From: CBDCCV01 sp965215025
Lineage (GTDB): Bacteria; Bacteroidota; Rhodothermia; Rhodothermales; Salinibacteraceae
NCBI GenBank assembly: GCA_965215025.1
Contig: CBDCCV010000002.1
Span: forward strand, 1-64,000
Direction: 5' to 3'
Length of the DNA stretch: 64,000 nucleotides
The position numbers and the translations under genes are program-made. Below the pieces are notes generated by a model. It did not search any database. It saw only the letters and a program-made list of their open reading frames with translations, and was not told where the DNA came from. How positions within the stretch are numbered: position 1 is the first letter of the stretch; the number at the start of each line of letters is the position of its first letter. Shown here one piece after another: positions 57,274-64,000 of the stretch.

Positions 57274-58041
57274 GTGATCGAAGTCGAGAACCTTACCAAG
57301 ACGTTTAGCCTCTCCCGCGCGCAGCGCCGCGAGATGGGGAGCCAGTTTACCGGCAAGACCATAGATGCGGTGGAGGGCGTCTCGTTCGCGTGCCGGCCGG
57401 GGCGCATCGCGTGCCTGCTGGGGCCGAACGGCGCGGGGAAGACGACCACGCTGCGCATCATCGCCACGATGCTGAGGCCTTCCTCGGGGACGGTGCGCGT
57501 GGCCGGGCACGACGTCGTCAAAGAGGCGCAGGCCGTCCGCAGAAACCTCGGCTTCCTCACCGGCGCCACGGCGCTCTACGACCGCCTCACGCCCAACGAA
57601 CTCATCCGCTACTACGGCGACCTGCACGGCATCAGCCGGGGCGCGCTCGAAAAGCGGCGCGACGACCTCTACGAGCGGCTCGACATGCACGGCTTCGCCA
57701 ACCGCCGCATCGCCAAGCTCTCGACCGGGATGAAGCAGAAGGTCTCCATCGTGCGCACGATGATCCACGACCCGCAGGTGGTGGTCTTCGACGAGGCGAC
57801 GTCGGGCCTGGACGTCATCGCCGCGCGCTCGATCATGGCGCTCGTGCGCCGCTGCAAGGACGAGGGGAAGACGGTGATCTTTTCCACGCACCGGATGGAC
57901 GAGGTGAGCCTCCTGGCCGACGACCTCACCGTCATCCACAAAGGCCGCCTCCTCTACGACGGCACGTACGAGGCCTTTTCCACGGACATGCCCTCCGATT
58001 CCATCGAAGACGAGTTCGTCCGCCTCATCGAAGCGGCGTGA
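57274..58041 (+). CDS. natA: ABC transporter ATP-binding protein (NatA-like)
   Basis: 255 residues from GTG 57274. Walker A GPNGAGKTT (about 50-58), signature LSTGMKQKV, Walker B VVVFDEATSGLD and H-loop STHRM are all intact. The overall pattern resembles the NatA ATPase of sodium exporters. Paired with the permease at 58112. Confidence 0.93.
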   Translation: MIEVENLTKTFSLSRAQRREMGSQFTGKTIDAVEGVSFACRPGRIACLLGPNGAGKTTTLRIIATMLRPSSGTVRVAGHDVVKEAQAVRRNLGFLTGATALYDRLTPNELIRYYGDLHGISRGALEKRRDDLYERLDMHGFANRRIAKLSTGMKQKVSIVRTMIHDPQVVVFDEATSGLDVIAARSIMALVRRCKDEGKTVIFSTHRMDEVSLLADDLTVIHKGRLLYDGTYEAFSTDMPSDSIEDEFVRLIEAA

Positions 58042-58111
58042 GCTGAGAGTGGAAGAAAGGGAGAGAGGAAGCGGGCGTGGACACGTAGGCACCTGAACAC
58101 CTAAGCACGTT

Positions 58112-59305
58112 ATGAAAACCACCTGGATCATCTTCCGCAAGGAGCTGCTCGACACGCTGCGCGACCGGCGCACGCTGATCATGGCGATTGCGCTCCCGCT
58201 CCTGCTCTTCCCCGTAATCATGGGCGCGTTCGTGAGCCTGCAAGCCTCGCAGACGCAGGAGGCCGAGGAGAAGACGCTGCGCGTGGGCATCGCCTCGGAG
58301 GGGCAGGCCGAGGGGTTCGCGCCGCTCCTCGAAGCGCGCGATGACCTGCGCGTCTACACCGGCGTCCCGGCCGACAGCGCCCGCGCGCTCGTGCGCCGCG
58401 ACAGCCTCGACGCCGTTTTTCAATTCGATCCGAACTTCGACGCGGCGGTGGCGGCGAACCGTCCGGGCACGGTGGCGCTCATCTACGAGGCCGGCGGCGA
58501 TGTGGAGGTGCAGCAGCGGCGCCTGCGCGCGCTTGTGGAGGAGTACCGCGCCGAGCTGATGAACAGGCGGCTGGCGCGGCTGGAGCTGGAGGCGGGCGTG
58601 TTGCAGACGGTGGACCTGCAAGAGGTGAACGTGGCCTCGCAGCGCGAGACCATCGGGCGGCTCGTGGGCGGCTTCCTGCCGTACCTCTTCCTGGCCTTCT
58701 GCTTCCTGGGCGCGATGTACCCGGCCATCGACCTCGGCGCCGGCGAGAAGGAGCGCCACACGATGGAGACGCTGCTGACCTCGCCGGCGGCGCGCTTTCA
58801 GATCGTCCTGGGCAAGTTCCTCGTCGTCACGCTCGCGGGCGTGGCCTCGGCGCTCGTCTCCATCGCCGGCCTCTACGTGGGCCTCCTCTTCATCGACGAG
58901 ATCCCGCGCGAACTCATCGACGTGGTGCGGAGCGTGCTTGAACCCGGCGCCGTCCTGCTCGTCCTCTCGCTCCTGGTGCCGCTCACGATGTTCTTTGCCG
59001 GCGTGCAGCTCACGCTCTCGCTCTTCGCCAAAAGCTTCAAAGAGGCGCAGAGCATCCTCAGCCCGCTCTCGATCCTCGTCATCCTGCCGGCCATCATCGG
59101 CCTTTTGCCCGGCATGGAGCTGAACCTGGCGACGGCGCTCATCCCCGTGCTCAACGTCTCCTTGGCGACGAAGGACATCATCGCCGGGACGGTGAGCGCC
59201 GGGCCGCTCGCGCTCGTCTACGTCTCGCTCGTCGTCCTGGCGGGCGTGGGGCTGGCGCTCTGCACGTTTTACTTCCGGAAAGAGGACGTTATCTTCCGGA
59301 CGTGA
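58112..59305 (+). CDS. natB: ABC-2 transporter permease (NatB-like)
   Basis: 397 residues from ATG 58112. One N-terminal membrane helix (about 22-42), a periplasmic domain of about 140 residues, then five or six helices near the C-terminus; GAGEKERHTMETLLTSPAARFQIVLGKFL is the typical cytoplasmic loop. Matches NatB/ABC-2 permeases that extrude Na+ or other substrates with NatA. The ATPase gene ends 70 bases upstream. Confidence 0.92.
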   Translation: MKTTWIIFRKELLDTLRDRRTLIMAIALPLLLFPVIMGAFVSLQASQTQEAEEKTLRVGIASEGQAEGFAPLLEARDDLRVYTGVPADSARALVRRDSLDAVFQFDPNFDAAVAANRPGTVALIYEAGGDVEVQQRRLRALVEEYRAELMNRRLARLELEAGVLQTVDLQEVNVASQRETIGRLVGGFLPYLFLAFCFLGAMYPAIDLGAGEKERHTMETLLTSPAARFQIVLGKFLVVTLAGVASALVSIAGLYVGLLFIDEIPRELIDVVRSVLEPGAVLLVLSLLVPLTMFFAGVQLTLSLFAKSFKEAQSILSPLSILVILPAIIGLLPGMELNLATALIPVLNVSLATKDIIAGTVSAGPLALVYVSLVVLAGVGLALCTFYFRKEDVIFRT

Positions 59306-59324
59306 GCCTGGGTGCAGAGGCGCG

Positions 59325-59399
59325 TAGGTGTGGAGGTTTAGAGGTGCGTGATCCGCCCGTTCTCGTCCACACGTCCATACCCCCAAACCTCCATACCTA
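59325..59399. repeat. Imperfect inverted repeat upstream of the hydrolase-OsmC gene
   Basis: Arms 59325-59339 and 59385-59399 are 15 bases with one mismatch; arm 2 ends 4 bases before the ATG at 59404. The phrase GTAGG-C/T-G-type near 58080-58110, before natB, is similar in style. It may be a dispersed repeat of this genome. Confidence 0.5.
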
Positions 59400-59403
59400 A
59401 ACC

Positions 59404-60648
59404 ATGCCCACCGAGAAGCTCACGTTTGAGAACGCCGAGGGCGAAAGGCTCGCCGCCCGCCTGGAGCGTCCGGCCGACGAGGCGCCCGTCGCCTACGCGC
59501 TTTTTGCGCACGGCTTTGCCTGCTCGGGCGACCTCCAGGCCGCCCGCGCCATCAGCCGCGCGCTCTGCCGCGTGGGGATCGCCGTGCTGCGGCTCGACTT
59601 CACCGGGCTGGGCGAGGGTGAGGAGGGCGACGCCCCAAGCGCAAGCCCCACCTCGGGCGTGGCCGACCTCGTGGCCGCCGCCCGCTTTCTGAAAAAAGAG
59701 CACGAGGCGCCGGCCTTCCTCGTGGGCCACTCGCTTGGCGGGGCGGCCGTCTTGCGCGCAGCAGTGGAGGTCGGCGGCGTGAAGGCCGTGGCCACCATCG
59801 GCGCGCCGGCCGAGCTGAGCCACGTCCGCCACCTCCTCGAAGACGCCGAAGGGGAGACCGGAGGAGCAGGCGAGGCCACCGTCACGCTGGCGGACCGCTC
59901 CTTTCAGGTCAAAGAGCGATTCCTCGAGAGCCTCGACGGGCAGGCGCTGCGCGCGGCCGCCCGCGACCTCGGCGCCGCGCTCCTCGTCCTCCACGCGCCC
60001 CAAGATGAGGCCGTCAGCATCGACAGCGCCACGGCCCTCTTCAAAGCGGCGCGCCATCCCAAAAGCTTCGTCTCGCTCGGCGAGGCCGATCACCTCTTGA
60101 CCAATCCGGCCGACGCGGCCTTTGCCGGGAATGTGCTGGCGGCGTGGGCGGCCCGGTACGCCGGCGCCCCGCAGCGCGAGCGGAAAGAGGGCGCGCCGGA
60201 CGACAACCGCGTCGTCGCGCGCACGCCCGCAGGCGGCCTCCGCACCGATGTCTTCGCCAACGGCCATGCCCTCGTTTCGGACGAGCCGACAAGCGTCCCC
60301 GGCGGCACGAACGAGGGGCCGACGCCGTACGACTACCTCGGCGTGGCACTCGGCGCGTGCACGTCGATGACGCTCCGGATGTACGCCGACCGCAAGAAGT
60401 GGCCGCTTGAGGAGGCCGTCACCCGCGTGCGCCACGCGAAGATCTACGCCGAGGACTGCGCCCACTGCGACACCGAGGAGGGCAAGCTCGACCGCCTGGA
60501 GCGCGAGGTCGAACTCGTCGGCGACTTGAGCGAGGAGCAGCGCGCGCGCCTCTTGGAGATCGCCAACCGCTGCCCCGTCCACCGCACGTTCGAAGGCGAG
60601 ATTGACGTGGCGACTTCGCTGAGAGCGGGGGAGAAGAAGAGCGGGTGA
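59404..60648 (+). CDS. Alpha/beta hydrolase fused to OsmC-family domain
   Basis: 414 residues from ATG 59404. Residues about 1-255 are an alpha/beta hydrolase with nucleophile S110 in GHSLGG, preceded by HGFACSG, and candidate Asp and His in LHAPQDEAV and EADHLL. Residues about 275-410 are an OsmC-type domain with reactive cysteines in GACTSMTLRMY and RCPVHRT. OsmC proteins reduce organic hydroperoxides. The hydrolase-OsmC fusion is a known arrangement; the substrate of the hydrolase half is not known. Confidence 0.93.
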   Translation: MPTEKLTFENAEGERLAARLERPADEAPVAYALFAHGFACSGDLQAARAISRALCRVGIAVLRLDFTGLGEGEEGDAPSASPTSGVADLVAAARFLKKEHEAPAFLVGHSLGGAAVLRAAVEVGGVKAVATIGAPAELSHVRHLLEDAEGETGGAGEATVTLADRSFQVKERFLESLDGQALRAAARDLGAALLVLHAPQDEAVSIDSATALFKAARHPKSFVSLGEADHLLTNPADAAFAGNVLAAWAARYAGAPQRERKEGAPDDNRVVARTPAGGLRTDVFANGHALVSDEPTSVPGGTNEGPTPYDYLGVALGACTSMTLRMYADRKKWPLEEAVTRVRHAKIYAEDCAHCDTEEGKLDRLEREVELVGDLSEEQRARLLEIANRCPVHRTFEGEIDVATSLRAGEKKSG

Positions 60649-60666
60649 GGGGGCGTTCGCCCCTGC

Positions 60667-60770
60667 GTCATCCTGAGCGAACGCGAAGGATCTCCCACAT
60701 TGAAGCACCTCTCTAAAACGTAGGAGATCTCCCGTAGAGCGGGACAAGCTTTCGCTGCGCTCAGGATGAC
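60667..60770. repeat. CATCCTGAGCG-type inverted repeat element
   Basis: Arms GTCATCCTGAGCG (60667-60679) and CGCTCAGGATGAC (60758-60770) are perfect inverses; inside are a second pair of GGATCTCCC/GGAGATCT-like arms. This sequence wording is familiar from intergenic repeats in many environmental genomes. It fills most of the gap 60,649-60,837. Confidence 0.7.
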
Positions 60771-60837
60771 AGCGGGAAGCAGCCCGTGTCGCGTGTTCGC
60801 CGTCCGCCCGTAGCAAACCGCAGCACCAACCAAAGTC

Positions 60838-61839
60838 ATGAAAGCCATCCTTGTAAACGAACCGGGCGGGCCGGAGCAGCTTAGGCTCGGCGAGTACGAG
60901 ACGCCCGCGCCCGCCGAGGACGAGCTGCTCGTCAAGGTCCACGCCACGGCGCTCAACCGGGCCGACACGATGCAGCGCGCAGGAAGTTACCCGCCGCCCG
61001 AGGGCGCCTCGCCCATCCTGGGGTTGGAGATGGCCGGCGTGGTCGAGGAGGCCGGGCGCGCCGCCACGGGCTGGAAGGCGGGCGACCGTGTGATGGCGCT
61101 CCTCCCCGGCGGCGGCTACGCCGAGTACGCCGCCGTTCCTCACGAGATGGCGATGGCCGTCCCGCCCGGCCTCTCGCTCGAAGAGGCCGCCGCCCTCCCC
61201 GAGGTCTTCCTCACGGCGTTCCAGGCGCTCTACTGGCTCGGCGACCTTGAGCAAGAGGAGCACGTCCTCATCCACGCGGGCGCGAGCGGCGTAGGCACGG
61301 CCGCGATCCAGCTCGCCCGTGAGGCTGGGGCGCACGCGTACGTCACCGCCTCCAGGCCCAAGCACGACCTCTGCCGCGAACTCGGCGCTAAGCTCGCCAT
61401 CAACTACAAGAAAGAGGACTTCGCCGAGCACGTGCTGGAAGAAACCGGCGGGCGCGGCGCGGACCTCGTTCTCGACTTCATCGGCGCGCCGTACTTCGAG
61501 AAGAACCTCCGCGCGCTCGCTACCGACGGGCGGCTCGTCCTGCTGTCGATGCTGGGCGGGCGCACGGTCGAAAACGTGGACCTCGGGAAGATCCTGCGCA
61601 AGCGCGTCAAGCTCTTTGGGACGACGCTGCGGGCGCGCTCGCCCGATTACAAGAAGCGGCTCACGCAAGACTTTGCCGCCTACGCGCTCCCGCTCTTCAT
61701 AGAAGGAGTGCTGCGCCCGGTCATCCATGCCACGATGGATTGGGCGGAGGCGGCCGAGGCGCACCGGATGATGGAGGCCAACGAGAACGCCGGCAAGATC
61801 GTCCTGCGCGTGGCGTCGTCGGACGGCGGGGAAAGCTGA
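60838..61839 (+). CDS. NAD(P)H:quinone oxidoreductase, zeta-crystallin/PIG3 family
   Basis: 333 residues from ATG 60838. Zinc-independent medium-chain dehydrogenase/reductase: N-terminal GroES-like part with NRADTMQRAGSYPPP, NADPH-binding HAGASGVGTAAIQLA near residue 145, and a FIGAPYFEKNLRALATDGRLV block. It reduces quinones or related carbonyls. It is separated from the hydrolase-OsmC gene by the repeat element. Confidence 0.93.
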   Translation: MKAILVNEPGGPEQLRLGEYETPAPAEDELLVKVHATALNRADTMQRAGSYPPPEGASPILGLEMAGVVEEAGRAATGWKAGDRVMALLPGGGYAEYAAVPHEMAMAVPPGLSLEEAAALPEVFLTAFQALYWLGDLEQEEHVLIHAGASGVGTAAIQLAREAGAHAYVTASRPKHDLCRELGAKLAINYKKEDFAEHVLEETGGRGADLVLDFIGAPYFEKNLRALATDGRLVLLSMLGGRTVENVDLGKILRKRVKLFGTTLRARSPDYKKRLTQDFAAYALPLFIEGVLRPVIHATMDWAEAAEAHRMMEANENAGKIVLRVASSDGGES

Positions 61840-61858
61840 TTGGCAGGCCGCAGGAGAC

Positions 61859-61983
61859 TCCCCTCCTGGACAGGAGGGGTGCCCGGCAGGGTGGGGTGGT
61901 AGATGAAGACTGGCGCTCCGCCCGAACAAAAGAGCAAGCCCTCCGGTCCACCACCCCTGTATCCCCTCCTGTCCAGGAGGGGA
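61859..61983. repeat. 125-bp element bounded by 21-bp perfect inverted repeats
   Basis: Arms 61859-61879 and 61963-61983 are exact inverses, and each is itself nearly palindromic (CCCCTCCTGGACAGGAGGGG). Inner GGTGGGGTGGT / CCACCACCCC stretches also pair. It looks like a small non-coding mobile or repetitive (MITE-like) element and covers most of 61,840-62,023. Confidence 0.75.
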
Positions 61984-62023
61984 ATGCCGTTTGCAGAGGG
62001 AGTTTCATCCCGCCAGAGAAGCG

Positions 62024-62917
62024 CTACGTCTCGCGCGCGAGCACCTCGGCCGCGCCGTCCTCACGCCCGAGGCGCTCCGCCTCGCGCCGGGCGAAGTCCG
62101 TGAGCGCCGCGCGCATCGCTTCCTCGCCGCCGAACTGGAAGCCGAGCTGCGAGCGGTACGCCGCCACGGCCTCCGTCTTGGCCGGCAGCTCTCTGGCGAT
62201 GTCAAACGCGAGCGGCTCCAAGCTTTCGGGCAGCAAACTTGAAGGCGCCGCGCCCGCATGGCGGAAGGCGTAGGGCGCGTCGCGGTACCAGAAGGTGGGC
62301 GGGCGCCGGGGCAGGCCAAGCACGGCACGGATCGCCTGCACGTGATCGACGTGGCCGCCAAGGCCCTGCGGCGCGAACAGGGCGGCGGGGCAGATTTCCT
62401 CTACGAGATCCGCGAGGCTGTCGCGCACGCCTCGCCACACGCTGTCGCCCTCACGAACGCCGGCGAAGAGCGCCTCGGCGGAGTGGTAGCCTCGGTGCGG
62501 CGCCTCGGCGTGGGGGAGGTGGTGGAGCGCGCCCGGCAGGGCGATGCCGGCGCGCCGGGCGAACGCCTCGTCCTCGGCGCGGCGCAGGGCCATGTAGTCC
62601 ACCTCGGCCGGGAGGCCCTTGTCGAGCTGGCACGCGAGCGCGAACCCCTCCGGCTCCGGCACCGAGGCGGCGAACACGGTGCACAGGTGCACGCGCCACC
62701 CCGCGCGCGCGAGGGCCACGAGCACGCCGCCGCAGGAGAACGCCACGTCGTCGAGGTGCGGCGAGACGAAGAGCGCGGTTTTTTCCTCAGCGCCGCTGGC
62801 TTCGAGAACGTCTTCGATGGCGTGGAGCACGGGGCGGGTAGCGAAGGGTATGGGAGCGTGGGGGTTTGGGAGAGGGCGGGGTCGGGCGTTCGGTTTAAGA
62901 GAGCGGTCGGGCGTCAT
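62024..62917 (-). CDS. PIG-L/LmbE family deacetylase
   Basis: 297 residues from ATG 62917 (an internal start near residue 25 is possible). Zinc-binding SPHLDDVAFSCGG near residue 52 and GGHVDHVQAIR near 190 identify the PIG-L family of N-acetylglucosaminyl deacetylases, which act on GlcNAc-type conjugates such as thiol precursors or lipid-linked sugars. It follows a GT4 glycosyltransferase gene in the same direction by 14 bases, so the two may act on one glycan or glycolipid. Confidence 0.88.
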   Translation of the reverse strand: MTPDRSLKPNARPRPLPNPHAPIPFATRPVLHAIEDVLEASGAEEKTALFVSPHLDDVAFSCGGVLVALARAGWRVHLCTVFAASVPEPEGFALACQLDKGLPAEVDYMALRRAEDEAFARRAGIALPGALHHLPHAEAPHRGYHSAEALFAGVREGDSVWRGVRDSLADLVEEICPAALFAPQGLGGHVDHVQAIRAVLGLPRRPPTFWYRDAPYAFRHAGAAPSSLLPESLEPLAFDIARELPAKTEAVAAYRSQLGFQFGGEEAMRAALTDFARREAERLGREDGAAEVLARET

Positions 62918-62931
62918 CCGTCGCTAAGCGA

Positions 62932-64000
62932 TCAAAGCAGGTGCGGCTCGGCGCGGAAGCGGCACGCGTCGGGCGGGCCGTCGGGGAGCGTCCAGGCCGT
63001 GTCGGGCGCCGTGCCGGCGAGAGCCTCGTAGACGCCTTCGATCTGCCCGCCGACGACCTCCCAGGCGTAGCGCCGCCGGACCTCGTCGTAGGCCTCGCGG
63101 GCGAGGCGGCGGCGCAGGCCCTCTTCTACGAGCATCCGCTCCAGCGCCGAGGCGAGGGCGCCGGGGCGGCCCGGCTCGGTGAGGAGCGCGTTCTCCTCGT
63201 GGCGCAGGCAGTCCACCACGCCCACGGCGCGGCAGCTTACGATGGGGAGCGCCGAGGCCATCGCCTCGAGGATCGTGTTCGAGAACCCCTCGGCGTAGGT
63301 GGGGCTGACGAAGACGTCGGCGCGGCGGTAAAGGGCCGGCACGTCCTCGTACTCGGCGTACCCGCTCATCTCGACGTGCTCCTGGAGGCCGAGCGCGCGG
63401 GCCTTCTCTGCCGCCGCCTCCGCATCCGGCCCGATGCCGGAGACGACGAGCCGCGCCGGCCGCTTCTCAACGAGCAGGGCGAAGGCGTCGAGGAGGTCGA
63501 GGGCGCCCTTGCGCCGGTCGATCCGCCCGTGGTAGAGGAAGACGGGCGGGTTGTGGAGGTCGCCCGGCGCGCGGCCTTCTCTCGGATGGAACCGGCCTAA
63601 GTCCACGGCGCCGGGGACGACGGTGAACCGCTCCGGCGGCGTGCCGAGCCGCTCCGTCACCTCCTCGGCAAAAGAGTCGGAGCCGATGAGGAGGGCGCCG
63701 GCGTGGCCCAAAACGGCGTGCATGGCGTCCTCGTGCGTCTTGCAGCAGCTCCCGACCCAGTGCCCGTCGCCGCCCTGGATGGAGACGACGTTGGGCAGGC
63801 CGAGGCGCCGGCTCGCCGCGAGCGCGGCCAGTCCCGTCGGGTAGGCGTACTGCGCGTGGACGAGGTCGAACGGCTTTTTCTCATGCACGCGCACGGCCGC
63901 CTGCGCCATGGCCTCGACGTCGCGCTCGAAGTCGCCGCCGTCTTGCTCGCCGAGCGCTTCGAGGCCGATCACGGTGACGTCCTCCACGTCCGGCGGAGGG
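62932..64000 (-). CDS. Glycosyltransferase family 4 (5' end beyond window)
   Basis: At least 356 residues, open to the right edge; the in-frame start at 63987 is probably internal because coding continues upstream (PPDVEDVTVIG). C-terminal GT4 domain: FLYHGRIDRRKGALDLLDAF, then EGFSNTILEAMASALPIV with the E-x7-E nucleotide-sugar motif. The N-terminal part contains VHAQYAYPTGLAAL and an unusual SCCKTHEDAM stretch. It probably transfers a sugar to a lipid-linked or polysaccharide acceptor, together with the PIG-L deacetylase downstream. Confidence 0.85.
   Translation of the reverse strand, partial: PPPDVEDVTVIGLEALGEQDGGDFERDVEAMAQAAVRVHEKKPFDLVHAQYAYPTGLAALAASRRLGLPNVVSIQGGDGHWVGSCCKTHEDAMHAVLGHAGALLIGSDSFAEEVTERLGTPPERFTVVPGAVDLGRFHPREGRAPGDLHNPPVFLYHGRIDRRKGALDLLDAFALLVEKRPARLVVSGIGPDAEAAAEKARALGLQEHVEMSGYAEYEDVPALYRRADVFVSPTYAEGFSNTILEAMASALPIVSCRAVGVVDCLRHEENALLTEPGRPGALASALERMLVEEGLRRRLAREAYDEVRRRYAWEVVGGQIEGVYEALAGTAPDTAWTLPDGPPDACRFRAEPHLL

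Noticed and set aside
62932..64000. Bacillithiol pair BshA plus BshB (GT4 plus PIG-L)
   Set aside because: The GT4 lacks the BshA-like N-terminal wording (VHAQYAYPTG with SCCKTHEDAM instead), and the PIG-L protein is longer than usual BshB; a different glycan role is more likely.
49480..64000. Right-hand part as a genomic island or prophage
   Set aside because: It contains ordinary chromosomal genes (aroB, tamB, natAB) and no integrase, att-like repeat or tRNA at the boundary, and both boundary genes are cut.

Overview
The window looks like DNA from two different bacteria joined near 49.5 kb. Bases 1 to about 49,510 read as a high-GC myxobacterium-like (Myxococcota) chromosome. The clues are PknB-type kinases with C-terminal repeat regions, Cys-rich lipoproteins with CGxCG repeats, a sigma-region-4-like regulator, and an alternative complex III (ACIII) operon running into an A2-type caa3 oxidase. 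Bases from about 49,520 to 64,000 carry a gene set that suggests Rhodothermota/Bacteroidota: a very large TamB-like protein, aroB, NRDE, NatAB, an alpha/beta hydrolase-OsmC fusion, PIG-L and GT4. This part also has inverted repeats between genes that I did not see in the left part. At the join, a basic DNA-binding-type protein and the N-terminus of an RNase R-like protein, on opposite strands, are both cut off. A chimeric contig is the simplest explanation. The phylum labels are inference from gene content.

Left part by region: polA 5' end (1-427); a coupled operon of a membrane-anchored protein, a Cys-rich lipoprotein and two Ser/Thr kinases (0.7-5.9 kb); lysine 2,3-aminomutase, a sulfotransferase, a lipoprotein and a glutaredoxin/IscA-like/rhodanese fusion (6-10 kb); a coupled ketosynthase / chain-length-factor-like / ketosynthase / flavin-halogenase-like cluster with a divergent SDR (10.7-16.3 kb); and a 13-gene reverse-strand respiratory operon from ActA to CoxIV plus a lipoprotein (31.6-16.3 kb). 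Next come a sigma-like and a MerR-like regulator (32.6-33.9 kb), a peptide ABC importer without ATPases (34.5-38.0 kb), asnS (38.9-40.2 kb), and pgsA with a TPR/AIM24-like gene and a divergent flippase-like gene (40.2-43.6 kb). The last stretch holds a PAP2 protein, an acyl carrier protein and a GT2 that resemble aryl-polyene components (43.8-46.2 kb), then a heavily frameshifted aconitase (46.2-48.9 kb).

Working together: ActA-F would oxidise menaquinol and pass electrons through the cytochrome c domain of CoxII to the A2-type oxidase, with a Sco protein for CuA assembly. The ketosynthase/halogenase locus and the ACP/GT2 locus together look like parts of one aryl-polyene-like pathway split over two sites about 29 kb apart. 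Its candidate halogenase makes it the most interesting biology here. The dense indel patch in aconitase (47.44-48.90 kb) lies next to the join and probably reflects poor consensus sequence.

I saw no rRNA, tRNA, CRISPR array, transposase or integrase by eye.
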